Positions 1 to 10,024 of a DNA stretch of 64,000 bases are shown here, in pieces; position 1 is the first letter of the stretch; each line of letters starts with the position of its first letter. The position numbers and the translations under genes were made by a program. The DNA comes from Heligmosomoides polygyrus polygyrus. Taxonomy: Eukaryota > Nematoda > Chromadorea > Rhabditida > Heligmosomidae. The stretch lies in assembly GCA_947396885.1 (NCBI GenBank), contig OX377205.1:76046969-76110968 (forward strand), given 5' to 3'. The notes below the pieces were generated by a model. It did no database searches and was not told the origin of the DNA. It saw only the letters and a program-made list of their open reading frames with translations.

Positions 1-136
1 GGAGTCACATTGTACGCATAGACAGCATTGGGCACCATGCTATCCCAAAAATATACGAACTCAACCTTCTTTCTCAGGATCCTTTGAAGCGTACCGATGG
101 CTCTCTCTTCATACCGTTTTCCCAGGAGTTGTATCC
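1..136 (-). pseudogene. gypsy integrase, C-terminal part of catalytic core
   Basis: One minus-strand frame reads GTLQRILRKK followed by a tryptophan and VPNAVYAYN. This matches the stretch after the integrase catalytic Glu (usual pattern ER.N.TL, then a helix and AYN). It continues the integrase seen at 659-1354 but is separated from it by 137-658, and it is truncated by the window edge. Confidence 0.65.
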
Positions 137-658
137 CTTAGTAGTCGATAGAACAATCCCAGCCACCTTTTCCATAATGTAATGGGTGTAAAGAATGTGG
201 GATATGTAAGGGTAGATTAAGGGATAAGGGATAGAATCTTGTCCGACCTTCACTGCGCCTTGCCTGACACAACATCCGTGATGTGTATAGCGCGATATCG
301 TAGGGAATACAACGGCGGCCCAAGGTCAAGCGGGTTAGACCTTGCCGATAAGCTCCATCTGTTATCGGACCACCCGCGCGAGGCCGGATAGGAAAACGCC
401 GCCCACGGAATAGGACAGAGACACACACACATCTCCATCCTGACCACTTGGTCTTCCTGACTTCTCTTTTTATGATCCTCTGGTTCGGCCCTTCCTTTTC
501 CCATTCCCCGTCTGTCTATGTCGCAGTCTGTATAATTGATAAACTGTATATTACTAATCTGTTTTGTTATTTGTTATGTAATTGAACGATAGAGTAAATT
601 GATAGGGACGGGAAAGGCTTATATCCGGCTCCCTCAGGTGCCGCTACACGAAACCTCT
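137..658. other. Unrelated segment interrupting the gypsy integrase
   Basis: The integrase frame is lost at about 659 and recognisable integrase resumes only at about 136, where a normal integrase would continue directly. The segment has no protein similarity that I recognise. Read on the minus strand it contains TGTAGCGGCACC near one end and GGATACA near the other, so a solo LTR of another element is possible. I could not find a convincing target duplication. Confidence 0.4.
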
Positions 659-1354
659 TTACACAAAACCCTGAGGAAAGTAGGATATGACAATAATCTG
701 GTTTACAAATTCCGCGCCTTGGTCACTTCGAATTTGCCTGGGCCAGCCATTCTCGCAAACCCACCTCTGAAACAAGTTGGTTGCCACCAACGCTGAATTC
801 TTGTTCTCCAGAGGGTAGGCTCCCAGCCATTTTGAAAAGTGGTCAACTACGACCAGCACATACCTCATGCCACTAGCGCTCAATCCCATTTCTAGGATAT
901 CTACCCCCACTACCTCAAAGGGCTCGCTAGTAACAAATGGCTTCAGAGGAGGTTTGTGGGCTTTCCTAGGATTTGTCAGGAAACATTCCCTGCACTCCTT
1001 CATCCACTTACACACATCCTTTTCTATTCCCTCCCAGAACACTTTGGTCTTCAGTAATCTTAAGACCTTCTTACTAGCGAGGTGACTTGCCATGCTCCCT
1101 CTGTGAGCCTCAATGAACACTTCACGCCCCTTAAACTTCGGGACCACTTGTACGGATTCTCCATTTTCTAGCGCAAACTTCAGGCCTCCTTCGTCCATCA
1201 CGAAATCAGCTACCCTCAGCGGCTTTCCAACCCTAGGCAACTGCACCTCACGGTCAAGATCGTGATACTCTAACGCCGCAATCACCTCGCTGTAATCAAC
1301 GTCAGCCTTTAGCTCCTTAAGCCAGTCCGTATCTGCATTCACATTCACTGGCAC
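659..1354 (-). pseudogene. gypsy integrase: zinc-binding domain and catalytic core
   Basis: The 231-residue frame contains an HHCC zinc-binding module (AHRGSMASH, then CKWMKECREC). The first catalytic Asp is in VVGVDILEM, and the second is in RSDQGAEFVNQ, about 55 residues later as expected for a DDE integrase. The third catalytic residue is missing because the frame breaks at the inserted segment. This is a decayed part of the retrotransposon on this strand. Confidence 0.85.
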
Positions 1355-1383
1355 ACAATCCGTTCATTCTCATCCCAAATCGG

Positions 1384-1755
1384 CTTCACTTCCGATGCCG
1401 CCACATCAATCCCTCTGAATAGCGCGTTCGCTACGGAGTTGCCTTTCCCTTTCAAATACTCGATCTTTACGCGATACTGTTGTATTTGTAGCGTCAACCT
1501 CAGAACGTGTCCCGATACATTCGCTTGAAGAGAGATGTGAGAGGGAGATGGTCCGTACGCACAATGACCTCCATTCCATACACAAAGTAGTGGACGCGTC
1601 TCAGTGCGAAGACCACTGCTAGCGCATCCGTATCCGTAACATGGTAGTTACGTTCCGCCTTCGACAGACTCTTCGAGGCAAAGTACAGTAGGTGAAGCAG
1701 ACCATCCTAGCCTTCTTGGCACAACACTGCACCTATGCCTCGTTTAGAAGCATCG
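1384..1755 (-). pseudogene. gypsy RNase H remnant
   Basis: Between reverse transcriptase and integrase, one minus-strand frame reads ALAVVFALRRVHYFVYG and then RTDHLPLTSLF. These are the characteristic RNase H stretches (the ALV.A...R.YL.G helix and the TDH..L motif). Stops follow directly, so the module is inactive. Confidence 0.65.
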
Positions 1756-2635
1756 GTGTAGATGACATACGGTCTTTGCCCCGATCTTACTGCTTCTACC
1801 CGGTTGGGCCAATACAGGTGTGGTCGTCATAACTTCTTTCAACCGGCTGAACGCTTCCTGTTGTTTTGTACCCCACTGCCACGACGCCTTGTTACTTGTT
1901 AGTTCGAACAAGGGCCGAGCAATCTCGGAGAAGTTTAGGACAAACTTCCGGTAGTAGCCACATAAACCCAGGAAGGTTCTCAGCTGGTTCACGTTATCAG
2001 GTCTAGGATACTCCTTAACCTTTTCGATCTTTGCCGGGTCTACGTGAACTCCTTCACCGTCCACTAGATGCCCCAGGAAGGCTACTTCCTGGGGCATCTG
2101 GTGGACGGTGAAGACACACTTCTGTGGCTTGAGCTTCAAGTTTGCTTCCTGCAGAGCTCTGAAAACCTGCTGCAGCACCTCAAAGTGTCTTGACTCTGAT
2201 TCCGTAGCAACCAGGATATCGTTTATGTAGACGACAACTTCCTTGTCTTTCAACTCTCCGAGTACACGATCCATCAAGCTTTGAAAAACTGCAGGAGAAG
2301 TGCTCAACCCAAATGGGAGCACAATGAACTAGAACAGCCCTTCTGAGGTTGTAAACCCACTCTTGGCGCTTGCGTCGTGAGTTAAAAGAACTGCCAATAG
2401 CCCGAACAGAGATCTAAGCTGGAGAAACTTTCTTCTCCTACAAGCTCTGTAACATAATATCCATCGCTGGCATGGGGTAGGCATCCTGTCTGGTGTTCTT
2501 GTTGAGCTCTCGGTAGTCAACACACATCCCCAACGATCCGTCTTTCTTCCTCACCAAAACCACTGGTGATGCCCATGACGAGTGCGATCTTTCTATTATC
2601 CCTCTCTCCAGTAGACCTTCCAAGATTCCTTTCAA
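1744..2635 (-). pseudogene. gypsy reverse transcriptase, frame-broken
   Basis: The N-terminal palm is at 2438-2635 (WASPVVLVRKKDGS, CVDYRELN) and the rest at 1744-2322 (MLPFGLSTSPAVFQ, VVYINDILV, LGHLVDGEG, LRTFLGLCGYYRKF). The YxDD catalytic motif reads YIND: the first Asp has become Asn, which alone would inactivate polymerisation. A frameshift between 2322 and 2438 separates the two parts. Confidence 0.85.
2052..2113. repeat. 28-bp-arm hairpin inside the RT coding region
   Basis: Positions 2052-2079 are the reverse complement of 2086-2113 with one mismatch, around a 6-base loop. The arms lie inside the reverse transcriptase frame and encode extra residues between the KC.F and FLGH motifs. 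This suggests a short inverted duplication within this copy. Confidence 0.9.
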
Positions 2636-2671
2636 CTCCTCTCTCGCTCATATTGGCACGGGTCGAGTTCT

Positions 2672-3166
2672 CTACCGAATAGGAGGGGTGTCACCTGTAT
2701 CAATGTCATGCTGTACTAACTGCGTTTGAGTCAGTTCTCTGTCCTCCACTGCAAACAACTGATGGTTTGCCCGAATAACTTGCCAGAGTTTCCTTTGCAG
2801 CGCACCCTCCTTTCGATTCTCAGTCAAGGTTATTCTCAACACTGACATCCTCTCTTCATCCGACAACTTCTCTTTCGGTTGAGGGAGCATGTCGGCAGGG
2901 ATGTCACTGACGTTAGCCTCTTTCCACTCTTTATCAGTCTCCACCCACCGACCAACAGCCTGTCCAGCCCTGAAAACTGCGGGCTCTGTGGTTTTGTTCA
3001 GGACTGGAATCTCGACTCTACCGGCCTCCGTCACACGGCAAATCCCTGAGGGAATCAGGTTTTCTTCTGAATTCAACAACCAGTCTTTGTCGCCAGGACA
3101 ACCATGAAGTTCGAGCCATCTTATTGCCCCAGGTGCAACACAGGCTCTTTCAGACAGGCGGGCCAC
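2672..3166 (-). pseudogene. gypsy region between protease and reverse transcriptase
   Basis: A 164-residue frame on the retrotransposon strand ends in DIDTGDTPPIR, the typical lead-in to the RT palm (H.I.TG...P.R). The earlier part (VEIPVLNKTTEPAVFRAGQ) resembles the linker downstream of retropepsin. It ends at a stop just before the first palm motif. Confidence 0.7.
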
Positions 3167-3780
3167 TTGGATCTCTCCCCCCGCTGCTGTCCCTCGCCAC
3201 AGTCGGACTGGGATCCGTCACACTCTTCCTCCGCTTGGCTCGTCTCTTTAGGTCTTTCTGGCTTAACGACAACTCGGGCCCTTGTCTCCTTATTTCATAT
3301 CCCAACAAAGGTAAGAGATTGGTGCCCAAGATTACAGTGTCGTCACTTGCCTTGGTGACATGCCACTTGGCATTCACAGCCTCCTTTACGCGGCCTTTCT
3401 CATGTGCACTAGCCTCCACTACAGCAACGAAGCTCATAGCAGACACGGAAGCATCGTAGACTCGCTTCGACGTATCTAGGGGTGTTCAACAACGTCACCG
3501 TCAATATCTACCCCGTCCGTTCTGGCCTGTTTGAGAACTTGCCCGGGAAGAATGGATATCTCCGACCCTGTGTCCAGCAGGGCTGTCCATTCCCTTCGGA
3601 AGACCCTACAGTGGTGGTCAGCCTTTTTCCAAACAGCGAACTGCTCTTTGAGAACTCCTCGGATTCAACATTTTCTGTCTTAGCCTTTCTGTCACCTTCA
3701 GCGCAATCCATCGCGAGGTGTCCGAACTCGTGGCAGATATAGCATTTCCCTTTCTGCGGCATGGGCTTCTCTGGCGCCAC
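3150..3780 (-). pseudogene. gypsy CCHC zinc knuckle and retropepsin
   Basis: At 3508-3780 the frame contains CYICHEFGHLAMDC, a CX2CX4HX4C nucleocapsid knuckle. In a neighbouring frame over about 3500-3595 the sequence reads ALLDTGSEISILPG, the retropepsin active site (DTGS). The protease C-terminal part VILGTNLLPLLGYE follows at 3150-3446 in a third frame. The frame changes show the module is inactive. Confidence 0.85.
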
Positions 3781-3813
3781 ACGAGTTTTCCTCTGCCCGG
3801 GATTGACCGCTTT

Positions 3814-4666
3814 TCACATTGGCGTGGTCCTCGCTTCATTTGAGACACCGCTAACATGCCCTCCCTTTATACTTCTGAGCGTCAAGTTCCTGCGCTCAAT
3901 TTTCTTGGCAGTATTCTTAACCCGATTGTAGGCACCACGCCCGCTTTCTAGCGCCTCAGTTAAGTGGTAGGAATCATTCCAATGCACCAACTGATCATAT
4001 AGAAGGTGTGCTCTCTCCGTATCCATAGCCTCTTCATCCAACTTTGGATAGGCTACTCGGGTGAGGCGCTCCAGCTTTACGCAAAAAATCCGCCACGCTT
4101 TGCCCCTCGAGCGTGCGCAATTTCCGCAGTTGACCAAGCGCCACTATTTTATCAGTGCGCCTCTCAGCTTCACATTCCCTAATCATTGCTTCGCGTATAG
4201 TTCTATACCCTCCGGTACACACCTCTCCAGGCAACGATTCGAACTGGTCTCTCGCCTTCCCGCAAAGCTTGGAACGAAACAGGGCAGTGAGCTCTGCGCC
4301 AGCCCAGTTTGCCGTGGGGTACTTCAGTTCAAATGCCTCAAGGAAATTCCGGAAGCTGTACCCACTCTCCTCTCCCGAATACGATACTAACTCTATCAAA
4401 GCTATGTGCGTGAGGCACTGGGCCATAGAAGCTCCACCCATGGGCCCCAACCGAGGCGATCGTGCCCCATCCTCGCTCTTTACCTCGCTCTCATCACTAA
4501 AACATGACGAGTACTGACCTGTTCTCGCTATCCGGTGTCCAGGCTGTGAGCAGGTCTGCTTGACAGCGTGTCGGCTCGACGCCATCTCTCTGGCAGATTC
4601 CTCGCAACTACCCTGAACACATGCGACAGCATCGGTAGAACATATTTCTGGTTTAAGCAGGCTCAA
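3814..4666 (-). pseudogene. gypsy gag (retrotransposon capsid) core
   Basis: Two overlapping frames (4034-4666 and 3814-4137) encode a gag core with the usual F...FEL.Y....W....LL..KL...A...F pattern, seen as NFLEAFELKYP, LCGKARDQFESLP and GQSVADFL. One frameshift near 4080 separates them. The zinc knuckle follows downstream on the same strand. Confidence 0.75.
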
Positions 4667-4775
4667 GGCATCCAGCCCATAGGGTCTGTCCTTTTTCCTA
4701 CCTGGTGACTGCCTGCCGCACTCCTGAGCAGTACCAGGGCTTCCCTTCGCTTGCTATTGGAGCTTTAGTAGCTCC

Positions 4776-5357
4776 TTAGACTGCTCCTGATACTTCTGCC
4801 AGGGCTCTCGAAGTTCGCACAGCTCCGCTTCTTGTCGACGCATGGCTTTCTGCAACGAAGAATTTACTTCCAAGCACCCTTTCTGAGATTTCTTCCCGTT
4901 GCCACCCGTGGTCGCTTAACAGCTGATCTACCACCTTGCTTGTCACGATAGTGTCGGCCAATTTCCTTACGAAGTCGTCTCTACTATCACAGTCAAGGCT
5001 GGCAACCACCAGCTCGGTCCACCTCTCCATAACGGCAAACCTCTTCCCTTCCTCGCGCAATTCCGAAAGCAACGCGAAGGCTTCTTCTCGAAACCTTAAT
5101 CCTACCGCTTCTATCGCCTCTCTACCCGGACTGCCCGTGCGCAGGTGCCTGCTCACTTCTGCCATCACGCAGGTCTGTGTATCCTTGATCACTCTTAACA
5201 ATCGATCCCAAACCTGAAGCGTCTCAGAGCTGTCGTCACCACACAGCCTCTGGAATTCCTGCTCCAGCTCGCCCATCGTGCTCGATCGATCTCCCGCCAT
5301 CGGAGCGGCACCACGTTCTGCAATAGGAACGTTTTCTCGGTCCTCATTACCAGCCAT
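4776..5357 (-). pseudogene. gypsy gag N-terminal region
   Basis: The frame begins MAGNEDRENVPIAERG just downstream of the leader and primer-binding region, and is rich in charged helix (LEQEFQRL, LLSELREEGKR). It is the likely N-terminal gag region, separated from the gag core by about 110 bases with stops. The start was chosen at 5357 because the frame upstream of it reads through leader sequence. Confidence 0.6.
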
Positions 5358-5723
5358 CGCTCTTGCGGCGCGATCTGAGCCACTTACTGACAAGCGGTTC
5401 TTGGATCCCAGGAAAAAACGTACACCAAAAAAAATTGGGCAGCGGTTCCCCACTATGCCCGATTTTGGCTGGGATCCAAGAACCACCACAGTAGTCTGGG
5501 TACGCGAGCTACCAAGTAGCCCTACCGCACCCCCTACCGTTGTCAATAAGCTGCAACGCACGAACACCAAGAGGTATTCGTGGTACCGCAGCACAAGTGG
5601 GAAAACGAAAACGGACTGGCGTCCGAGGGGGCTGAGAATCGATGCCGGCGCGCTCGATCGAAAGATCACGTGCCCTAGGTCAAATTGCGAAATTCTGCGC
5701 GCGCTCTTCGTCTGCCCTGGATC

Positions 5724-5741
5724 ACCGGATTGGCCCCCAAG
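5724..5741 (-). other. Candidate primer-binding site of the gypsy element
   Basis: Immediately inside the presumed 5' LTR, the minus strand begins TTGGGGGCCAATCCGG. This resembles a tRNA 3'-end complement starting TGG. The matching tRNA was not determined. Confidence 0.5.
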
Positions 5742-6192
5742 TTAACCCGGTATGTGAACGGGGATCCGAAAGCAGTTGTAGAACGCGTGAACAACACACA
5801 GTTTATTGCAAAATAGACAGACAATCGAAGGACAAACAAGTGATGTAAACAATAAAGAAAATACAGAAGACGAAACGGAGTCGCTCAGGGCGATCTCCCT
5901 CTATCCTAGTCAGGCGAAGACTGTCCCCCAAGGGCTCTGTAGGTGGGTGGTCCGGACATCCCGCCAGCCTCTCGGCGCTCGATCGTCAGAGGCGGTCACC
6001 TACCTCAAATCATATCAACACGCCCTCTGGCTGGCCGCCCGGATGCCGGGCCACCCATCCTCCCAGTTCCTCGGTCTTTTATTATGTTGTCGTTAATAAA
6101 TTCTTCACTATCATCCATTAAGCATTCCTAGTTAAAACAATTAGTACAGTTCAGTTACTAAACATTTGTCATATCTAACAGTTTTTCAGTGT
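5742..6192 (-). repeat. Candidate 5' LTR of the gypsy element
   Basis: This non-coding stretch lies upstream of the primer-binding site. On the minus strand it holds an AATAAA (5802-5807) near its 3' end and an A/T-rich ATAATAAAAG about 280 bases earlier, compatible with LTR promoter and polyadenylation signals. Its outer edge near 6192 (TGTTAGATATGAC on the minus strand) is a guess because the partner LTR is outside the window. Confidence 0.45.
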
Positions 6193-6308
6193 TGAAGAAA
6201 AAATTATTACAAGTAATGGTTAACCCAACTCACCAACAGAAATATTGTGTGCAAAATGCACGAAACAAAGGATACGCTCATTAGTACTGCGGCGGAAATT
6301 GTGCGAAC

Positions 6309-6469
6309 CTTGCCGATAAATACAGGATGTATTTCCTTGCAGCGCATCTGAAAATGTTGCAGCTCACTGGGCACACTATCGCGAACTCGAGTAGAAAGAA
6401 AGATATCATCGGTTAGTTCTTTGTGCTCTCGCAGGATGCGAAACCACGCTATTCTGATGCATGCTTCTC
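6309..6469 (-). CDS. Candidate internal exon, protein not recognised
   Basis: A minus-strand frame is open for about 95 codons (about 6518-6230). Within it, an acceptor CCTGTAG and a donor AAG|GTTCGC bound 161 nt reading IRIAWFRILREHKELTDD and VRDSVPSELQHFQMRCKEI. Downstream the same frame continues into a hydrophobic stretch, and the gypsy LTR begins about 100 bases further on. No family was recognised. The opposite strand near 6660-6920 also has coding-like frames, so strand assignment is uncertain. Confidence 0.3.
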
Positions 6470-6781
6470 CTACAGGAATGAAATATGTTGCCCACTTTCG
6501 ACTCTTTCAACATATTCGTCCCCATCAGTCACTTGATTACTGAAGCGGTGTTGTTGAGTTGGCGAGAAAATTGTCAGCAGCTTTTAATCGGCCTGATACG
6601 ACGATTTCACATTCCTCGGAGCTGAAGGGTTGACAATACAAATTGTCCGAACACTCTTCGATTTCTTTTACAGATCACTTTTCTTAAGAAAACGTGAGGG
6701 AAGATCAAGCGAGGTAGTAGGGAAAAGACGGCTGACCTTACATGTGGTTGCCGAAAAGGACCAACGTTCAGTTCACTCGCA

Positions 6782-6919
6782 GCTGAAGTACACAGGATGA
6801 GCGAGTTTGTTTCAATCCCAGGTGCACCCGATTCAAGTGCCATTTTCAGAACTAACGGAAAATTTGGATTTAAATCATGTACAGAGCCCAGGGAAGTGTG
6901 CCAACTCCTAATCGCGCGG
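6782..6919 (+). CDS. Candidate exon, protein not recognised
   Basis: After an acceptor CACTCGCAG the plus strand is open and reads VHRMSEFVSIPGAPDSS and NGKFGFKSCTEPREVC, ending at a possible donor GTATTT. The phase does not connect to the exon at 7418, so membership in the same gene is unproven. The minus strand also has an open frame here. Confidence 0.25.
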
Positions 6920-7012
6920 TATTTATAGGACTACAATCGACATCATCCACTATAGTATCACACTAGAAGACCATCAAAGAGGCTTTTTGACGCTGCTCCT
7001 ACGTAGTCTCCC

Positions 7013-7187
7013 CTTAAGGCCGGTGCACACTTCTGCGCCAGCGCGTCGCGGCAATGAGGAAGCATAGGGCCGCAACGGGTGCAGCGCGGCACTGCGACAC
7101 GTGCCGCGGGGGCGGGTGTAGGCATACTCTTGCGGCTGTTGCGGCGGCTATAGCAGGCGACGCAGCGCCGAGTGCGCAGACTGGAAT
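7013..7187. mobile_element. GC-rich fold-back MITE, degenerate copy
   Basis: The left end (AAGGCCGGTGCACACTTCTG) and the right end (GCCGAGTGCGCAGACT) are imperfect inverted copies. The interior is rich in GCGGC and GCGCG. The ends resemble the better preserved element at 28893-29407. Confidence 0.5.
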
Positions 7188-7417
7188 GGTTCAAATCATT
7201 AATATCGAGCGACATTCACGAGGGCGTCGCCACCGAGGCCACGGCTGCATTTGCATACCATGTGCAACACACGCAACCTTACCTCATGCACACCGTTCAC
7301 ACGGGGTGTCCATGCCAACAACACCGGTCTTTACTACTGTCAATCTAATAGATGCATAGATTTCGATAAAAGTGTATCCCTTTCTTAAGTCCCTTTTATC
7401 TTTGCTATATGTTGTAG

Positions 7418-7489
7418 GCGAACCGACTATCGTGTTGGGTCAACGTTTGGCACTGTGTCGTCGTGTACGAGAATCAAAATTTGTCTCAG
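7418..7489 (+). CDS. Penultimate exon of a small unknown host gene
   Basis: A pyrimidine-rich stretch ending GTTGTAG precedes 24 in-frame codons reading NRLSCWVNVWHCVVVYENQN, followed by a donor CAG|GTTCTG. It is in phase 0 at both ends, which fits the next exon at 7628. The protein is not recognised; the short stretch is rich in aromatic and branched residues. Upstream exons were not identified with confidence. Confidence 0.45.
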
Positions 7490-7627
7490 GTTCTGTTCGT
7501 GACATCTTCTGTTTGTGTGTAACAATTTCGTTTTTGTTTGTGTACGTCTATCTCCGCTGCTATATCACTGAAACCATATTCTGGGATCTAGTCTCCGTTT
7601 TTACATTTTCTTTATTCATTCCTGTAG

Positions 7628-7705
7628 CAAATCGACAACACGACGAATTTGTTTCAGAGGCCTGTCGACTCACGACTGGAGGAATGTGGCGACTACATTG
7701 ATTAG
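7628..7705 (+). CDS. Terminal exon of the same small unknown host gene
   Basis: The acceptor TTCATTCCTGTAG is followed by 25 codons (QIDNTTNLFQRP, then DSRLEECGDYID) and a TAG stop. It is in phase 0, matching the donor at 7490 after a 138-nt intron. The acidic tail suggests a soluble C-terminus. The function is unknown. Confidence 0.5.
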   Translation, partial: QIDNTTNLFQRPVDSRLEECGDYID

Positions 7706-9330
7706 GAGCAATGGTTGAAGGCACTACATACAGTTAAGGTGCAACAGAGACGGGAAGAACACCTATGGCAGTAAATTATGAAACGAAAGACCCCGTGTAC
7801 ATCTCCATCCGCCTTCTGACCTCCAGTAGTCGTTGCTCATATGGGCTCCCGTTATATTTAAGTGTGGTGTACTCGTAGATATTAGATTTGTTGCAGAAGC
7901 GATGGAAACCAAAATCACATTCTCTATTATAAAATTAAACAAAATTTGAGCACATATTTTTTGTGCATGAAAGGAAACCCGATGAGCATTTGCAATATAA
8001 CCAACTGGACTATGATCAGCTAACCGCAACAACACAAAGCGTATTATGTTGTGCAGACGAGACAATTAAATCACCTCGTTCATGGAAAAATCACTTTCAA
8101 GACGTCAACTGATAGCTCTGCCTCCTGTGCGTTCACCCTCATCGATCGCATACTGACAAAAAATGTGTTCCAGGCTAACCTCCGCGTCGCGACTACCTAA
8201 TGCCACGAAAGTGCCCGTCGGCTGCGAGCAACGATACTCCTTCGCACCCATGCGTGCGGTCGCGGTGTGTCGCGGCAGGCAAGGTCACCGCCACCCAATT
8301 CGGAAACGTGTACGAGTTGCTCGATGCAACTGGCGTGCTATAGCACAAATGCGAGTCCTATCCGATATCAGCTGAACCGTTTCGGCTACCGCAGAAAGAG
8401 GAGAAAGCCGTTGAAAGGGATCTAAACATGGTGGGTTGAGATAAGGAGTGCTCAGAAAATGTGCTGGACTTAAACCATGCTCACTGAAGGAGAAAAAACT
8501 GGTGAAATTAAGTTATGGGTTCAGAGTGAACATAGTCAAGAGGCGATTTTACCGTATTAAATGGTGGCGAAAAACTCCCTCAGGAGAGGATTGAGTCTCT
8601 CCAGGAGAGCAAACGGTATTTTGCTCTCATATAGTCCTACATGCGTGTGAGGCAGTTCTTATAGTGTTCCACCACATAGTCTACCGTGTCAGAGGTCTTC
8701 TGTGTTATATTGTTATAAGATTTATTTCATTTTCGCACTATACGAGGGACCTCTCATCGGCTTTTCGTGAAGTTCCATAACCCCGCGTGAATACTACTTC
8801 GTATTGGGACGAGCAATGAAGCCTGGTGGTCATCAGGAAATGTTATGTCACGAAATTTTTGATTTTTTCGCTAATGATCAAACTGTAAGAATGGCAATCG
8901 CGATCATGAATTCACAGGCGCCTTGAAACTCATATAAGGTAGGTCTCAAATGCAATTTCTAAAGGATATAATATTTCGCTATGTGTGTAAATATAGAGAC
9001 GCTCGACTACTCTTCAAACAAATAGTCTAATTGAATAACAACTGAACATTTTCTCAATTTTTAACATGTAACTCTGAACTAAAAACAAAATCTTGTTCCT
9101 CTAAGACTTAACATCAATTTTTCAGTACTCACTCTTCGCTTCTGTATCCTTCTCACCATTGATCTCCCACCAGTTCCCCCGCCTTCATCCATTTAAAGTA
9201 GTTTAGTACTACTCGTTTGGTGAAAGCTAGCATACTCTTACTCCACAAGGCGAATTTCAGACCTTCTCCAAATTTTTGCACAAGCCAATGCCGACTCGTG
9301 GCGCTGCTCGCCGAGCCTCTGCACGTTCGC
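7706..9330. other. No gene seen; AT-rich sequence
   Basis: I see no convincing exon or element across this stretch. Short open frames at 7763-8065 (minus) and 8163-8375 (plus) lack splice signals or recognisable protein. A GC-richer patch at about 8175-8350 is unexplained. Confidence 0.5.
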
Positions 9331-9334
9331 CAAA

Positions 9335-9487
9335 ACTCGTCCTCTCCACAAGCGAGGCAGCGAGGGCTCCGCCCGGACAGCGCACGCGCACGCGACCGCA
9401 CGCAAAAGGAGTGTCGCTTCCGCCCCACCCCCGTGCCCGTCACCTCACTTACCGCGCCGCGGTGTCGCAGAGGTGTGATATTGATAT
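9335..9487. repeat. 150-bp dispersed repeat, copy 1
   Basis: The block GCGAGGCAGCGAGGGCT through CCGCGCCGCGGTGTCGCA recurs at 13345-13487 in the same orientation. The CR1-like element's 3' tail begins directly at its right edge, after AGGTGTGA. Confidence 0.8.
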
Positions 9488-9770
9488 TGATATTTATTAC
9501 ATGGATACCAATGTGAACAAAGGTTAAAAAATAAAGGAAAAAGAAAACACACAACCACAATTAGAGCAACAACACAACCAAAACAGGTTAATAAACAAAA
9601 GCACGTGAACTAAGTGACGAGAGGAGAGAATCAGACACAATCAGTAGCCTCCAATCGGAGCATTTTCCTAACGAATTTCCTAAAACCAGGGACGGAAATA
9701 TGTAGTAGATTGTTCTTGCTTGGGCGTACGTACTCAGAGCCCGCTCGGTTTACAAAAAAGTGCTGCCTAA

Positions 9771-9909
9771 GCCCTAGTTTATACTTGCGTCGCCACGCAC
9801 CACGACCGGCACCACGACCGCCATAGATATCGATTTTTCGTGCCGCCCGGTGTATATCTATCTCGACCATCATGCCGCGCCGCCCAGCGGCGCAAGTATA
9901 AACTAGGGC
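9771..9909. mobile_element. 139-bp MITE with perfect 19-bp TIRs and TAA duplication
   Basis: GCCCTAGTTTATACTTGCG at 9771-9789 is repeated inverted at 9891-9909. It is flanked by TAA on both sides (9768-9770 and 9910-9912), so the insertion boundaries are exact. It sits in the 3' part of the CR1-like element and is therefore younger than it. Confidence 0.9.
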
Positions 9910-10024
9910 TAACGGAGGATCGTGTCTTTCCGTGAGAAAGCTTACTTCGACTGCCTCTGGTGTTTGATGGCTGCATTTTGGAAACGTCGTCCTGTTTCAC
10001 GTTCGCTTCATTTTATTACCAATT

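Larger units (their letters stand above)
1..6192 (-). mobile_element. Ty3/gypsy LTR retrotransposon, decayed, cut by window edge
   Basis: The minus strand carries, in order, a candidate 5' LTR, gag, a CCHC zinc knuckle, a retropepsin, reverse transcriptase, RNase H and integrase, which is the Ty3/gypsy order. Every module is broken by frameshifts or stops, so the copy looks non-autonomous. The 3' LTR would lie left of position 1 and is not visible, so the two LTRs cannot be compared for age. The integrase is interrupted by an unrelated segment of about 0.5 kb. Confidence 0.9.

Noticed and set aside
4776..5669. 297-codon host protein on the minus strand
   Set aside because: It begins in the gypsy leader, its C-terminal two thirds precede gag, and the same strand carries the rest of the retrotransposon.
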